64,000 bases of DNA from NCBI GenBank assembly GCA_036924285.1, contig JAYKYS010000010.1, forward strand, positions 3,472,001 to 3,536,000. Reading direction: 5' to 3'. This document shows, one piece after another, positions 45,584-58,200 of this stretch (position 1 is its first letter; each line of letters starts with the position of its first letter). The translations under genes and the position numbers were made by a program. Source of the stretch: Asterella californica. Lineage: Eukaryota; Streptophyta; Marchantiopsida; Marchantiales; Aytoniaceae. Under the pieces are notes generated by a model. It had not been told where the DNA came from. It ran no database searches and saw only the letters and a list, made by a program, of their open reading frames with translations.

Positions 45584-47731
45584 TCAGTCTTCTGTTTGAT
45601 CTTCATCATCATCGCTCTCCTCCGCTTCAACCTCATCAGACATTGGGACGTCTCCGTCTCTTGTTGTCCTCAGCTTTGACTCCATAAAGTTGAATAACTC
45701 AACTAACCCTCCGCGTCTCTTGAACAGTTTCACACGTTTGCCAGCCACAGATAGCTTCAAAGGAGTACCATCCAACTCACGCAGACTATAAGTGGCATTC
45801 TCATACACATCTAGCACAACATAAGGCCCGAACCATCTTCGAGAAAATTTACGAAGTGTAGAATGTTGATTCTCCAACGTGCTATCATATATCAGAACCC
45901 AATCACCAACATGTATTGGCTTCGATCGTAGTCGATGAGTCTTGTCAAAACGTTCCTTGTTTCTGACTCGAGCTACCTTCAGCCTTTCCTGCGCATCAGC
46001 AAGATCCTCCTCCCTTCGCTCCAACTGCCTAATACATAAATTTAGGAGTGAAGCACGATCTATACCATCTTCCCACGGTAGCGTAGTCCACGTAGAAAGC
46101 ACTCCTCAGCAAGCATGATCGGTTTCTGACCCAACATAAGCTCAACTGGCATATAACTAGTCGTGGTACAGTGTGTAGTTCTATCAGCCTACAAAGCAAA
46201 TGGAAGTAGTCTCGGTCATTCTCTAGGCTTACCATCGCATGCTTTCACTAGAGCGTGAACAATAGAAGGGTTTCCTCGTTCACTCTTACCGATGTCCTCT
46301 AGATTCATAGCAATAGTAAGTCGAAGCTTTACTCCATAACGAGCAAAAAACTCCTTCACTTCAGCGCCTCTCAACTCGTCCCTATCTGCACGTAATCTCC
46401 CAACCGATCCATAACGACATATGATATCTTCAAGCACGAACTTGCAGATATTCTCTGTAGTCTTCGTCCGTAGTGCTCGTCCCTCCACATAGTTGGAGAG
46501 ATCCTCTCGAGCCAACACCAAGTAACGCATCCTCCATAACTCCGGTGGCATCATCACAAGATCAAGAACCCACTGAAAATGAATACTAGGTGGATAAGTA
46601 GGTACAAGCCCATCTCTGTAACGGACCTTAGAGTAGAACTGGCAGTGCAGACACGACCCAACAAAGTCCACCACGTCTTGATACAAACTCTTCCACCAGT
46701 AACGCTCCTTCATCTTCGTGAATGTAGCCCAGACTCCACGGTGTCCAGCCCACAAGGTGTCATGAAACTCTTTCAGCAGATTCAGCTTCGTCGGTTGATC
46801 ATCCACCACTCTAGCAAGCATTCCATCTCTTCTTTTCGGACGTTTCTACAGATAACCTTCACGTAGAAGATAACTGTACGTCTTCCGTCTGATCTCCTTG
46901 AACTTTGCATCACTCCATCCTTCTCTTCTGCATAACGAACTCAGATAAAATCCAATATCGCAGAACTTTTCTGAGTAGAACTCCCCATTGAACGGCAGTG
47001 GTTCCAAGTCTGAAGTCTGCTGACCAACTTGACACCAAACGTCTCTCCTCTCTTCATTCTCCACTTCTGCAAACATCTCATCCTCATCTGTATAACGAGC
47101 CCTAGACAACATATCTGCAACTGGATTGTCTTTCCCTGCTATATGCTTTAGCTCAGGGTTCAGACTCCGGACATAAGCAATCCATCGCAGCATTGCTATA
47201 TCTGGTGTATTGCAGTTCGCTATCATACCCAACAAAGGCAAACAATCTGTTTCTAATATCACACGGGCTCCTATCAAGAACTCTCGATCTACCTTCATAG
47301 CAGTAATAGCTCCCCACAACTCACGCTTCACTTGAGGATAGTTACGTTGTCTATCTGTTAAGATCCGAGCTCCAAACCTTGAAACAAACCGCACACCTTC
47401 TTCATCTCCTTGACCAACTGCCCATCCAATCGCCTTTGGACTCGTATCAACAGTCATTACCACAAGTCTCCCGCTCTCGTAGCTAAGCCTCCTTAGTATA
47501 GGTGGAGACTTCAGAATCCCCTTCAGCTGCTCCATCGTCTCGTGATGTGCTTGCCGCCAAGTAAACCTCTTTCCCTTTCTCAGAAGTGCATATAGAGGCT
47601 CGGCAATGTGTGCATAATGAAGAATACTCACACGAAAGAATACACAAGCTCCTAAGAACCATCGAACCTCAGTGATGTTGGTGCAGTCAGCTATCCTTGC
47701 TGTAGCATCTATCTTCTCTGAGTTCGGAGGT
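45584..47731 (-). pseudogene. Ty3 element 1 pol fragment (RNase H, integrase, GPY/F)
   Basis: Parts in order on the minus strand: RT-RNase H boundary (EVRWFLGACVFF), RNase H (VMTVDTSPKAIGWAVGQ, KRELWGAITAMK, LETDCLPLLGM, HIAGKDNPVADMLSRAR), integrase zinc region (FHDTLWAGHRG, CLHCQFY), core (VLDLVMMP, ADRDEL, GKSERGN) and the GPY/F segment (RRWFGPYVVLDVYENATYSL). Interruptions include TAG near 46848, TGA near 46215, another TAG further on, and frameshifts between 46.10 and 46.22 kb. At several of these the related intact copy has tryptophan, pointing to TGG-to-TGA/TAG decay. Confidence 0.85.
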
Positions 47732-49051
47732 TGTCGTGATGTGAATCATTTCACATAGTAAATGATTCACTTCTCTTTCAAGCGTTAGTCTCTCTGAGTG
47801 AAGTTAAGACCTCAGAGAAGTCCATTTTTTGAAGATGTTTTATATTTTGAGTCTTAGTAGGTTGATTATCATGTTGATAGGGTTTAAGCTCATGGGTTGT
47901 ATTTGCGTGTCGCCCATGCACGCTTTCTAGCTGATTTAAGTTATTTTTCGGGGCTGCGTGTCGTTTTATGTAGTTTAAGTTTTACGCTGGCACTCTAGGG
48001 GGCTTGACGTGATAGCCTATGAGTGTAGATAAATTACCAGGTAGTTTAAGGCACAAAAGGACAATCAAGTGGAGCTATGAACTCCCATTGGTCCATTTTT
48101 GTCTTTTGTAAAACTCTAAGTTTAGAAACAGAGCTCTAGAGTAGATTTCGAGCAATTGGTGAGAACACTAGGAAATTTGAGAGCACAAGGAGATAGAGCT
48201 CATCGTGCCAAGCACTGTTAGCAAAAAGTTTGATCGATTTGGAGCAATAAAGAAAGAGTTATGGCTGATTGAAGTTCGATTTGTGTCAGAATTGCAGCAC
48301 TTCTGTTGAATTTGGGGTTTTGAGTGTCATTTGCAGCAAAATTGAGGAAATCGCTTCAAACCTTCGTGGTTGCGTTCATTGTCAGCCGTGCTACAACTGT
48401 CAAAAACGTTTCAAGTGATTTGAGTTATTGAGTAATTCAGGGCGGCCGCTGAAGCAGAGGGGGTCTGTAAAGCTCACAATCTAGAGCAGCAACTTCAGAG
48501 AACGAAATCTGGAGTTCTGTGTACAATCAGGAGGTCCTCTTCACAGGAGTGTTCAGCAAGCTGTGTACTGCAAATCCTGTAAAAAACTTCGAAATTGATC
48601 GAGCCAATCTCCTGTTATAGGTCGAAATAGCTGGCTGGGTACCAGAAATTGTCATAATTTCTCTGTTCAGAAAGTTTCTACTCATATCTTGGTGCTCTGA
48701 ATTGATCTCAAGCTGAAACTTCGTATGTGTATCCAGTAGGATCTCATTGACATGTAGGAGAAGTTCTGAAGTCTAGACCTTCACATATTTCTCAATCCTG
48801 AGTGCCAAAATTCGTCGTCAGATCTTATCGTTGCTAGTTAAGCCTGAACTTTGCTTCCTGAACATATCAGAAGAGCCAAGAGACTTGTATGAGCGTTTTT
48901 CAGTATCAACTTGTAACCTGACGTCTATCCTTTGAGCAAACCAACCACAGCCAAGAGTCTAGTGCTTCTCTAAGTAGACTGAACACAGCCTTCAAGCTCA
49001 TATCACAATCAGAAGGTTCCGTCCTTCCCAAGGAAAACTCTCAACTCTACA
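47732..49051 (+). repeat. 5' LTR of Ty3 element 2 (1,320 bp)
   Basis: Starts TGTCGTGATGTGAATCATTT and ends CTCTACA. A perfect 11-bp palindrome pair (gtgaatcattt / aaatgattcac) lies at its start. It faces the LTR of element 1 head to head, producing a large inverted repeat that superficially resembles transposon ends. Confidence 0.85.
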
Positions 49052-49053
49052 TC

Positions 49054-49072
49054 TGGTGCTTCCACTGAGAGC
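49054..49072 (+). other. Primer binding site of Ty3 element 2
   Basis: TGGTGCTTCCACTGAGAGC begins two bases after the LTR terminal CA. The leading TGG is complementary to a tRNA CCA end. It resembles the TGGTGCTTTCATTGAG-type sites I recall from plant Ty3 elements; I cannot name the tRNA. Confidence 0.55.
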
Positions 49073-49120
49073 TCTTGGGGTGATTGATTGAGGAGGTTGA
49101 GTTTACTACAAGGAGAGAAG

Positions 49121-51619
49121 ATGGATCGCAAGAGCGCTGCTGCTGCTACTTCTGCGGCTGCTGCATCTACGTCTACTACAGCACCTTCTGTAGCACTTGT
49201 GATTGCAACGACCTCTGTACCTGGTCTGGATACGGCTGAGATCCTAAAGACGCTTGCGGCTCTGGTCCAACAACATCCGATCGTTGGAGGGGGTGAGTTA
49301 AAGTCCACCAAGGCTTTGCAAGCTATTGTGAACAGATGTGGAAGGTTTGAAGATAGAGATATTTCTAGATATCTGCGTGAGTATAGAGGAGAGATGGAGC
49401 TGGTTAGGGTTACTGATGCTGAGATGATAGCAAGTTTTGAGTTAGCTGTCATTCTTGAGTTGCGGGACCAAGTTAGGGATGTACAGAGAAGAAATCTTGG
49501 AATCTGGATGAGTTTTGAGCAATCTCTTCGAGAGGAGTTTCTTGAGGAGGATTTAGAGAGAGTTACTAGAAGGACATTTCTAGACTGGGTTGAGCAGCAA
49601 CCTGGTCGTATGATGAGCCTAAGTGAGTTGTTGAGAGAGTTTGATCGAAGATACCGGCAACTTTCAACTCTAGAGCGAATAACCCTAGATGCTAGGAGAA
49701 CAGAGCTTTTTCTGCAAGCTACCGATGATGCTACGGCAGATTGGTTGTGTTTTATGTTGGCCGATCGATCTGCTGAGGGAGATGTTACTATGGATTGGGG
49801 GAGAGTTGAGGATGTTGTAGCTGTACTGACAAGATAGAGGAGGGGAAGAGTGGCTGTGGGAGGACGTCCGCTTGCAGAAGTGGTCACTCCATCTTATGCT
49901 GCTCCTCAAGTACAGCAGCCTTTGGCCCCTGCTCCCAGACCTATTGTCCCAGCTGCGGTTCCTTTGATGCCAGTTGTGCCAACTCCGGCACAAAAGGCAC
50001 CTGTTCAGAGACCTGCGGAAAACCATGGTCAACAGAACCAGATTGAAGACCTAATTCGGCAGATACGAGAGCTGAAGGTAGAGTTAGCTGGATTGCAGAG
50101 AGAGCAACCACCGGCGCCTGCTGCTGCACGTCCAGGAGGAGCTCCGGTTCGTAGATGTATTTGATGTGACAGTCCTGATCATTTCTGAGGAGACTGCCAA
50201 GAGCTCACAGCTGCTTTGCGAGATGGTGTGGTTCGCTATCAGAACGGTAGGCTGCACGTTTCTTCTACCTGGAGAGCCGTTGAGCACGTAGTTTGGACGA
50301 GGAGGCATGAGGAGTCTACCTCAGATTGCTACGGCTGCAACAGCAACCGCGTTAATGGCACCGTTGGTAAATTCTGATGTATATGCTGGGCATATTGTGG
50401 TCTCTTCTAGTCCTACATTGCTAGATAGGACTACTGAGAAGAGTGTGGCTCTAGTTCCTTCTGAGATACTGAAGAGAGGAGCCGAGTCTATTCGTAAGGT
50501 CACAGGATGAGGAGATCATGTAGATGCTACTTCTATCAGAGCATTCTTGGATGTAGATAGACACGTTTATTGGCAGGATGCTTTTGTGGAGGAAAAGAGG
50601 CGACGAGAAGCCTCTGAACTTGATACTGGAGTTCTTGAGGAAACTGGGGATAGACAAAGAGTCACAAGGAGACGAGCGGCTCTTCCTGAAGACATCCCGT
50701 CTACTTCTGCAGCTCCTCCACCTGCACCAGGTCCTATGGAGGACGTGCAGAGATCCCAGCAGGAGCCAACGACTGCTGGTAAGCGGTTTACTGCCCAAGA
50801 GAAGAGGAAAGGACCGGCTTACAAGTTGGCGGCTGATATTGAGACTTCAACTGACCTGAAGAGCATCTTGGAGCAGAGGATACTGGACGCGCGAATCGAG
50901 TTTTCTCTTCGGGAAGTTCTTGGTATTGCAAAGAGGGAGTTTCACGAACTGATCATCGACTCATCAAGCGCAAGAGACAGGTGATGTCCGAGCAAGTAGA
51001 AAGCCAAATGATAGATGTGGTAGGAGCTTCTGTGAATGATGCAGAGTTTGGGAAGGTGCACTTTCAGGAAGCTGATGACAAGAGATACCAGCAAGAAGCG
51101 TTGGTTGCTGGTACCAACACTATTGAGTTTGATGATGAGGAAGCTGGCGAGGAGAGTCCAGCTACTGATAGTGATTTCAGAAGGAGACATTGGGCTCGTG
51201 CTACAACTGCTACACGAGTTCGTCTTGGAAGTTTGGCTAAACTTGTTGCTGCTTTAGTTGATCACGGATCTGAGATCAACATCATGTCACGAGAGGTGTA
51301 TGAGAGAGGTCAGTGGCCTATCGAGCTGAACCATGGTTGGGTGCTACGAGCTGCAAACAACCAAAAGGGTGAGTTATACGACGCTTGTCCTAACGTGAAG
51401 GTGAAGATAAGTGATGTGGATGTGGATCAACATTTCTTCGTGCAGTCTTCTGCTTCATATCCTGTGATTCTTGATCAACCTTATATCACTGCGGTTCGAA
51501 TGGAGACCAAAGTGATGGATGATGGATCTCATTATGCTAGGATCCATAGTCCAGATGATAGACGTTCTGTGCAATTTCTGACCTTCGTACGAACCACGGA
51601 CGAAACCGGCAGACCTTGA
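49121..51619 (+). pseudogene. Ty3 element 2 gag-protease
   Basis: Starts at ATG 49121 (MDRKSAAAATSAAAAS). The Gag core is intact to a TAG at 49835 (ELLREFDRRYRQLSTLERI). A Pro-rich linker and a zinc knuckle follow, with TGA where Trp stands in element 3 (CI*CDSPDHF, about 50156-50180). After further stops and frameshifts come IEFSLREVLGIAKREFHELI and the protease LVDHGSEINIMSREVYERG (about 51260-51310) with ILDQPYITAVRMETKV. It aligns block by block with the intact Gag-Pro of element 3. The protease active site is Asp-His-Gly here too. Confidence 0.85.
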
Positions 51620-51704
51620 AGGATTCTCCTATCTGTAGGAGTAAGGGTTTTCAGAAACCACTCTCGTAGGACGGGATAGCGAGAGTGACGGATCTACTGC
51701 TACT

Positions 51705-52721
51705 ATGATCCCGCTTGAGCAACCTGAGGGATCACAGGAGGCTGATGGAGAGGCTGCTCAAGATTCAGAAAGTAGTTGCACTGTACATAGTTGGAAATCT
51801 GGTTTGATGGCTTTCAGTTCTGATGATTGGAGTGAGTTCACGTGGATAGAGGATTTGACTGAGAAGAGTAGGAGGCAGATGGAGAGGTGTGCAGCAAATC
51901 TGCATTGTATAGGAGTTCTGAAGGAAGATGAGATGATTTTGGTGTTTATGAGGAGTTTGTAAGTGTACAGTCTTTTGTTCGTTGGCTGGATGATGTAGAT
52001 AGGTTGATGGAACAGATGGGAGGTAGGGTGGTGATCCCCATCCATTCTCGTGAAGTCTATGAGGAGATTATCTCATACTTGCGATATCGTCCTCATCCGA
52101 GACTACAGAATGGATGGAAGGATGCAATTTGTTGGTGTGGCTCTCATCAAGAAGCAGAAGTACACGCCAAGTATAAAGCTGTAGCGAGGAAGATGAGACC
52201 TGTGGCGACCCAATTATCTATTGATTCTCAGCAGCAGATGGAGTTAGCGGCTGCTAAGCCTGTGCTTAGAGATCCTACACAGGTAGGACACAAATTTACT
52301 CAAGAGACACTCGAGCAGCTTCAGATAGGAGAGGGTGGCTTCTTGATTGAAGAGGAGAAACGAGCTTTTGAATAGATGATAGTTAGCCATGGTAAGGCAT
52401 TTTCTTTCTCGGCTGAGGAGATAGGTTGTGTGGATCCTAGTGTGATAGCTCCGATGGTTATCTTCACTGTTCCTCACGTACCTTGGGACTTGAAGCCGAT
52501 TCTCGTCCCTCGTGCCTTGCTACCGAAGGTGATTGAATTACTGAAGGAGAGGATGCAGATGGGTATTCTTGAACCATCTATGGCTCCGTACTCTAGCCGA
52601 TGGTTCACAGTACCTAAGAAGACAAGAGCTCTGCGCTTCATCCAAGACTTGCAGCCTGCCAACAACATCATGATTTGAAACGTTGGAACAGGACCTCTGG
52701 TTGATGAAGTAGCTGAGGCGT
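51705..52721 (+). pseudogene. Ty3 element 2 pol, first part
   Basis: Pol N-terminal region (WIEDLTEKSRRQMERC; VVIPIHSREVYEEIISYL; DPTQVGHKFTQETLEQL) and start of RT (VPHVPWDLKPILVPRA, APYSSRWFTVPKK, ALRFIQDLQPAN). In-frame stops lie near 52374 (TAG) and 52676 (TGA where Arg is expected). It ends at codon GCG in AEA, where element 3 is inserted. Confidence 0.85.
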
Positions 52722-55231
52722 TGTCGTGTGACGTGCTTTCTTATCTGGGAATACACCGAGTATCTAGCTGTAGAGAGTATGTGTCGCACTCCGTGACTCA
52801 GAACCAGCAACCACCCAAACCTCTCTCTGACCTCCAAGTACACTTTGAACCTTTCTCGCTACGATATCCTCACGTCCTCTCGGCAGATCTCTCTCTTACT
52901 TGACTAGGAATAGAACCGGGGTAACAAGCACGAGCAACCTGTTCCTGCCATCACCGCAAGCATTCTTGGGTCTGCTGGTCATCACTCCTGCCTCACCACA
53001 AGAGAAATACCAGCACTCCTAATAGAAAAGAAACCTAAGCGCAACGCCCGCACACAAATCCAATCAAAACCAACTGGGCGTACAAATAGGCATGCGGGTA
53101 TGGAGAGGATCCAAACACAGGAAATACAGTCAACAACTCTCCATACCCATGATCAAGTGCTCTGAAGCACTGGCAAAACCTCCAGGTCGACCTGTTCTCC
53201 AAAAGAATCTTAACTCTTGCGCCTTTCGGAGCAAGAACCTCTCAACTTGAACTCGCTGTCACTCCTCAACCACAGCTCAGAATGAGATGAAACCAAGGCC
53301 AGCAGATAGCCTGTAGAATAATCTCTCTATTAAGGTATTACATGCAGAGAGATCATCTCTGAGTTGGCATCTATGCCCTTCCAAAGTTCGCTGTTTCTAT
53401 AACACGATACTATTTCAACAGAACTTTGCTGTTCGATTCCTCACAAACCACTCGATCAAAACAGCTCAAACTTCTCAGGAAGCTAATGTGTCACCATCAC
53501 TACCACTCTGTAAAATTTCACCAGCATATCTTCAACCAAACTCTCGGAGCGATCAAGCCCTTATCGCTGTTTTTATAACATGATACTATTTTGACAGAAC
53601 TTTGCTGTTCGATTCCTCACAAACCGCTCGATCAAAACAGCTCAAACTTCTCAGGAAGCTAATGTGTCACCATCACTACCACTCTGTAAAATTTCACCAG
53701 CAGATCTTCAACCAAACTCTCGGAATGATCCAAGTCCTTTTCGTCAATGACACAAGGCGATATGTAGACCCTTGTGCACAAAAACAATGTTTCCCTTCAA
53801 CCCAATAATCCAAAATTTCACAGGTAGGTAGCTGACTGTACCTTCTCAGACCCTGGAAGGTTTCATAGCAAAATTCGACCTCAAACTCCCCATATCTCTC
53901 TCAATGTCTCATGTTTACAGTCGCCTACTATCATAACCTCCGATTTGAGACACCCAACTTCGGCTGGCCATAACTTTTTCACTCCGGCTTGGAATCGATC
54001 GATCTCGGACTCCATCGGCAAGCCCATCTCAAGAGCTTTCCAGCAACAGTCAATTCATCTCCAGCAACCTCACAGAACTCCCAGAAAGCGAAAAAAGACC
54101 TCACGGAAATGAAATTGGTCACGAATTTGACCCCCTCAGCTTCAATTGATCGTAACTTTCTCATCCGCGCTTCAAATCCAGCAACCATTGAGTCCACGGG
54201 CATCCTCGTCTCCCAAGCTTTCCAACCATAGCTCACACTCCGCGAATGGACCACGGGAAGTGCCTCTAACCCTCAAAACGTGAAAGGAACTTGGTAGAAG
54301 GTGATTGGTCAAACTTTCGACCAATGAGAAACAAGTTGACAAAAGGGTTTTGTCTTCACTCACATGACAAACACACAAAGAACGAATTTTTTATCCAAGA
54401 GTACCATTTAGGCCTCAAAGTTTATATTGAACAAACTACAAACACGTGCCGTTGATGATGCCGTCAGCAACGAAGCACGTAAACACGAAGTACAAACTAC
54501 ACTCAATAGAGAGTCAGAATCCCGACTCTAAAACGGTTGACAATAAACGGAACTACAAAAGGAACGGACGAAGCTATTATCTGGTTGTAATAATCCTCTC
54601 CGAAGTTCCTGACGACAAACTCTCGATGCGCCACCTTAGGTCGACTGTAACAACGTATTTCGACCCAGGTGTTGAACGGAACTCTCGCTGGGAAGTTCAG
54701 ATCTAATGGAGGATCCATACTACATCAAAGAAAGATATAGACAGTAAGATCCCAAACCGCGTCGTATGTGACAATAGGAAGGATGATAGGGTCTGGAGTA
54801 GCCATCACCGCGGTCATGAACGACTCGCCCCAGTGAGCTACCATAAATACTCGAAAATGATCCCGCGGCAGACAATGAATCTTAATGACGAATGGATGCG
54901 CAAGTGGTAGATCAGGAGCACGAAAGGGCTCTCCGTTCATGCCTATCACTCGCACTGCCGCTTACTTCATCCGATGATACTGATCACACTCACCCTAGAC
55001 TTGGATACTCTACACTCTGTCCCTCAAGCTCCGCGCACCTCTCTTCTTATACATCAATCTCCCCATGTGACGACAAGAGTACTACTCTTATCTCCACTCA
55101 GCGAAGAGTACACGGATCGTCCACGTGGAGCCTTATCTTTTGACACGATAAGATCCTAGTGGCTCCTCAACACCAAACACGTACGAAGGATATGTGGTGG
55201 TTTCACACCCTAGCCAATCCACAACACGACA
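52722..55231 (-). repeat. 3' LTR of Ty3 element 3 (2,510 bp)
   Basis: A direct repeat of 61214-63723. It contains an internal 176-bp tandem duplication (53390-53565 and 53566-53741, beginning gctgtttctataac / gctgtttttataac). Short open frames within it recur at the same offsets in the other LTR and are not genes. Confidence 0.95.
53390..53741. repeat. 176-bp tandem duplication inside the LTR
   Basis: Two copies differ at a handful of sites (accactcga/accgctcga, agcatatc/agcagatc). The duplication occurs identically in the other LTR at 61882-62233, so it predates this insertion. Confidence 0.9.
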
Positions 55232-55246
55232 TCCACCCCCTCTGAA
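55232..55246 (-). other. Polypurine tract of Ty3 element 3
   Basis: The minus strand reads cagagggggtgga just before the 3' LTR start TGTCGTG, identical to the tract of element 1. Confidence 0.85.
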
Positions 55247-55296
55247 CCTGTGCATCCTCTGGTATGCACCAACCTAATCATACGTTGTGGTTGGCA

Positions 55297-58200
55297 TCAT
55301 ACCACTTCTTCCTCATCTTCTTCTTCGGGAATCTCCCTCTCGGGCTCTACGCTCTCATCTGGATCTCGAGAGAGATCAAACTCGATACTGATCTCCTCAA
55401 TGTCTGGATCTTCATCTCGTCGCTTAAAGAGTTTTATCCGTTTTCCTGCAATCGGAACTTTAAGCCGTACACCATCCAACTCGCGTAGCACGTATGTGGC
55501 GTTGTCATGAATACGAACAACCACGTAAGGTCCAAACCAGCGTTTAGAAAACTTTCTCAATGCTCTATGCTGGTTATCCAAGCTGCTATCATATACCAAC
55601 ATCCAATCATCTTCCTCGATCTTCTTAGGTCGTAGTCGATGTCGCTTATCAAATCTGTCTTTGTTCTTCAAGCGAGCTTTTCGTAACCGTTCCAGAGCTA
55701 GCTCCACATCCTCTGGTCTCCGCTCCAACTGACGAATCCTAAGAGCGAGAAGATCCTCTCTAGAGAGATTATCTTCCCAAGGTAGAACACTCCAAGTAGG
55801 TATTTGCTCTTCGATAGGCATGATCGGTTTTTGCCCTTGCATTAGTTCTGCTGGCATGTATCCGGTCACCGAGCTATGAGTTGTACGATCGGCCCATAGA
55901 GCAAATGGTAGAAGCCTTGGCCATTCTCTCACCCTTCAGTTGCAAGCTTTCACAATCGCTTTCCTGATGGGAGGATGACCGCGCTCACTCTTCGCATTTC
56001 CTTCTGGGTTGTAAGCCATGGTAAGAGCTAACTTGATTCCCCGCCTCTTGAAGAACATATCAGCTTCGTGAGCATTCAGTTCTCCGCGGTCTGCTGTAAT
56101 CTTCCCAACACATCCGTATCTGCAGATCACATCTTCAAGTAGAAATCTGCACACCCCTTTTGTAGTGTTTGTGCGCAGAGCGCGTCCTTCGACTTGGTTC
56201 GATAGATCCTCCCGTGCCAAAACCAAGTATCTCATCTGCCATATTCCAACCGGCATCGTAACTAGATCTACTACCCACTTGTAATGCATTGCAAGTGGAT
56301 ACGTAGGGTGTAGCTCATCTCGATGCCGGATGTCAGAGTACATCTGGCAAGTTACACACGTTTCCACAAATCGCACTACATCTCTGTACATGTTACGCCA
56401 CCAATATCTCTCTTTGAGTTTGGTAAAGGTGGCATAAATCCCCCGATGTCCAGCCCATAAGCTCTCATGGAATTCTTGAATGAGCTGGGTTTGTATCTCT
56501 TGCTTACACACAACCCGTTGCGGCATCTCGCCACTCCGCTTGGCGCGCTTCCACAAATAGCCCCCTTGTTGCATGTAGTTGTAAGCCTTCCTCCTGATTT
56601 GTTTGAACTGAGCATCATCCCATTCTGGTTGCCTGGTCAGCGAACCAAGATAACGCCCAATGTCTAACCATTCTCCTTCGTATAGCTCCTCCATGAATGA
56701 GTTTTGATGCTCATTCATTCCCTTTTGAGCTCTACAAAAGACGGTCGTACCTATATCCTCCGTGTCTTCCATCAAATCCTCTTCATCTTCATATCTGGCC
56801 CTAGACAACATATCTGCTACCGGGTTATCTTTTCCCGCTATGTGTCTGAATTCTGGATTCAACGACTTGATATAGGCAATCCATCGCAACATAGCAATAT
56901 CATGGGTGTTACAATTGGTAATCATCCCTAACAGTGGCAAACAATCCGTCTCCACTATTACCGGTGCTCCAATCAAATAATCCTTCTCAACTTTCATCGC
57001 AGTAACTACCCCCCATAGCTCTCGCTTTACTTGTGGGTAGTTTCGTTGTCGCTCACTCAACACTTTGGCTCCAAATCTGATTGCAAACCGGTTTCCATCC
57101 TCATCATCTTGTCCCACTGCCCACCCAATGGCTATCGGACTTGTATCAACCGTGATTATCACGTGTTTGCCATCTTCATAACTCACCCTTCGTAGTACAG
57201 GTGGAGAAGACAACAACTGCTTCAGCTTCTGCACCGCTTCGATATGCCTCTCCTCCCATGTGAACTTCGTGCTCTTCCGTAACAGACCATAGAGTGGATC
57301 TGATACATGAGCAAAATGAGGAATCCACACATGATAAAACACGCAAGCTCCTAAGAACCTTCGCACCTCTGTTGTTGAGCTACATGTGTCCTTCATCCGC
57401 TGTATGGCATCCACCTTGTTAGGATCAGGTTTGCGACCAAACCATCCGCATAAGTGTCCCACAATCACAACCTCTCGAACTCCAAACGAAGACTTAGCAC
57501 CAGATAGTGTCAAGTGAACCTCCCCGAGCCGTGATAAAATCTGATCACAATCTAGAATATGATCAGCCACAAATTTTCGACACCCCCTCTGATCGACTCT
57601 CTCATCCTTCTGCTCCTCTACACATCCTTTGATTGGAATGTCGTCTAAGAAAGGCATGGTCTTCTCCGGGATGAAGTCTCGAAGAACTTTGTTCATCCCG
57701 TTCATCATGTGTGCAACAGAATTTGTTGCCCCCTGTGGCAATGTGCACATCCTCACCAAACCCAACGGTGTCCTCATAGTAGTGACATCTCTACTCTTTT
57801 CAGCAAGCTGAAACTGATCGTATCCAGAGTAGAGGTCTCCTATCGAGTAAATGGCTCTACCAGCGAATGCTTCAGCAAACTCTCCCACAATAGGTCCGAT
57901 CCCCGTATTTCTGATGGTCACTTGATTCACCGGTTGCATATCCTGAATGAACCGTAGCGCTCCGCTCTTCTTCGGTACTGTAAACCAGCGGCTGGAATAT
58001 GGTGCAAACGATGACTCAAGGATTCTCATCCGCATCTTCTCCTTTAGAAGCTCCATAAGCTTAGGCAGATGTGCCCTAGGTACGAGAATTGGTCTTAAGT
58101 CCCAAGGCGTATGCGGTACCGTAAATATGATCATCGGTGCTACAACACTTGGATCTACACACCCAATATCTGAAGGCTCAAAAGCAAATGTTTTCCCGTG

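Larger units (their letters stand above)
44058..47731 (-). mobile_element. Ty3 element 1: 5'-truncated, decayed
   Basis: The minus-strand element has its 3' LTR at 44058-45537, polypurine tract at 45538-45552 and pol fragment at 45584-47731. It stops exactly where the plus-strand LTR of element 2 begins (47732), inside the RNase H-proximal part of pol, so element 2 inserted into it. The missing 5' part would lie beyond the right edge of the window. Confidence 0.85.

Noticed and set aside
44058..49051. A large inverted repeat flanking a pol gene, resembling giant terminal inverted repeats of a DNA transposon
   Set aside because: The arms are LTRs of two oppositely oriented Ty3 elements: each has its own polypurine tract or primer site, and only one side of each is joined to its own internal region.
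53602..55143. Short open frames recurring identically near 53.6-55.1 kb and 62.1-63.6 kb as duplicated genes
   Set aside because: They lie inside the two LTRs and recur only because the LTRs are nearly identical; they overlap on both strands and have no recognisable domain.
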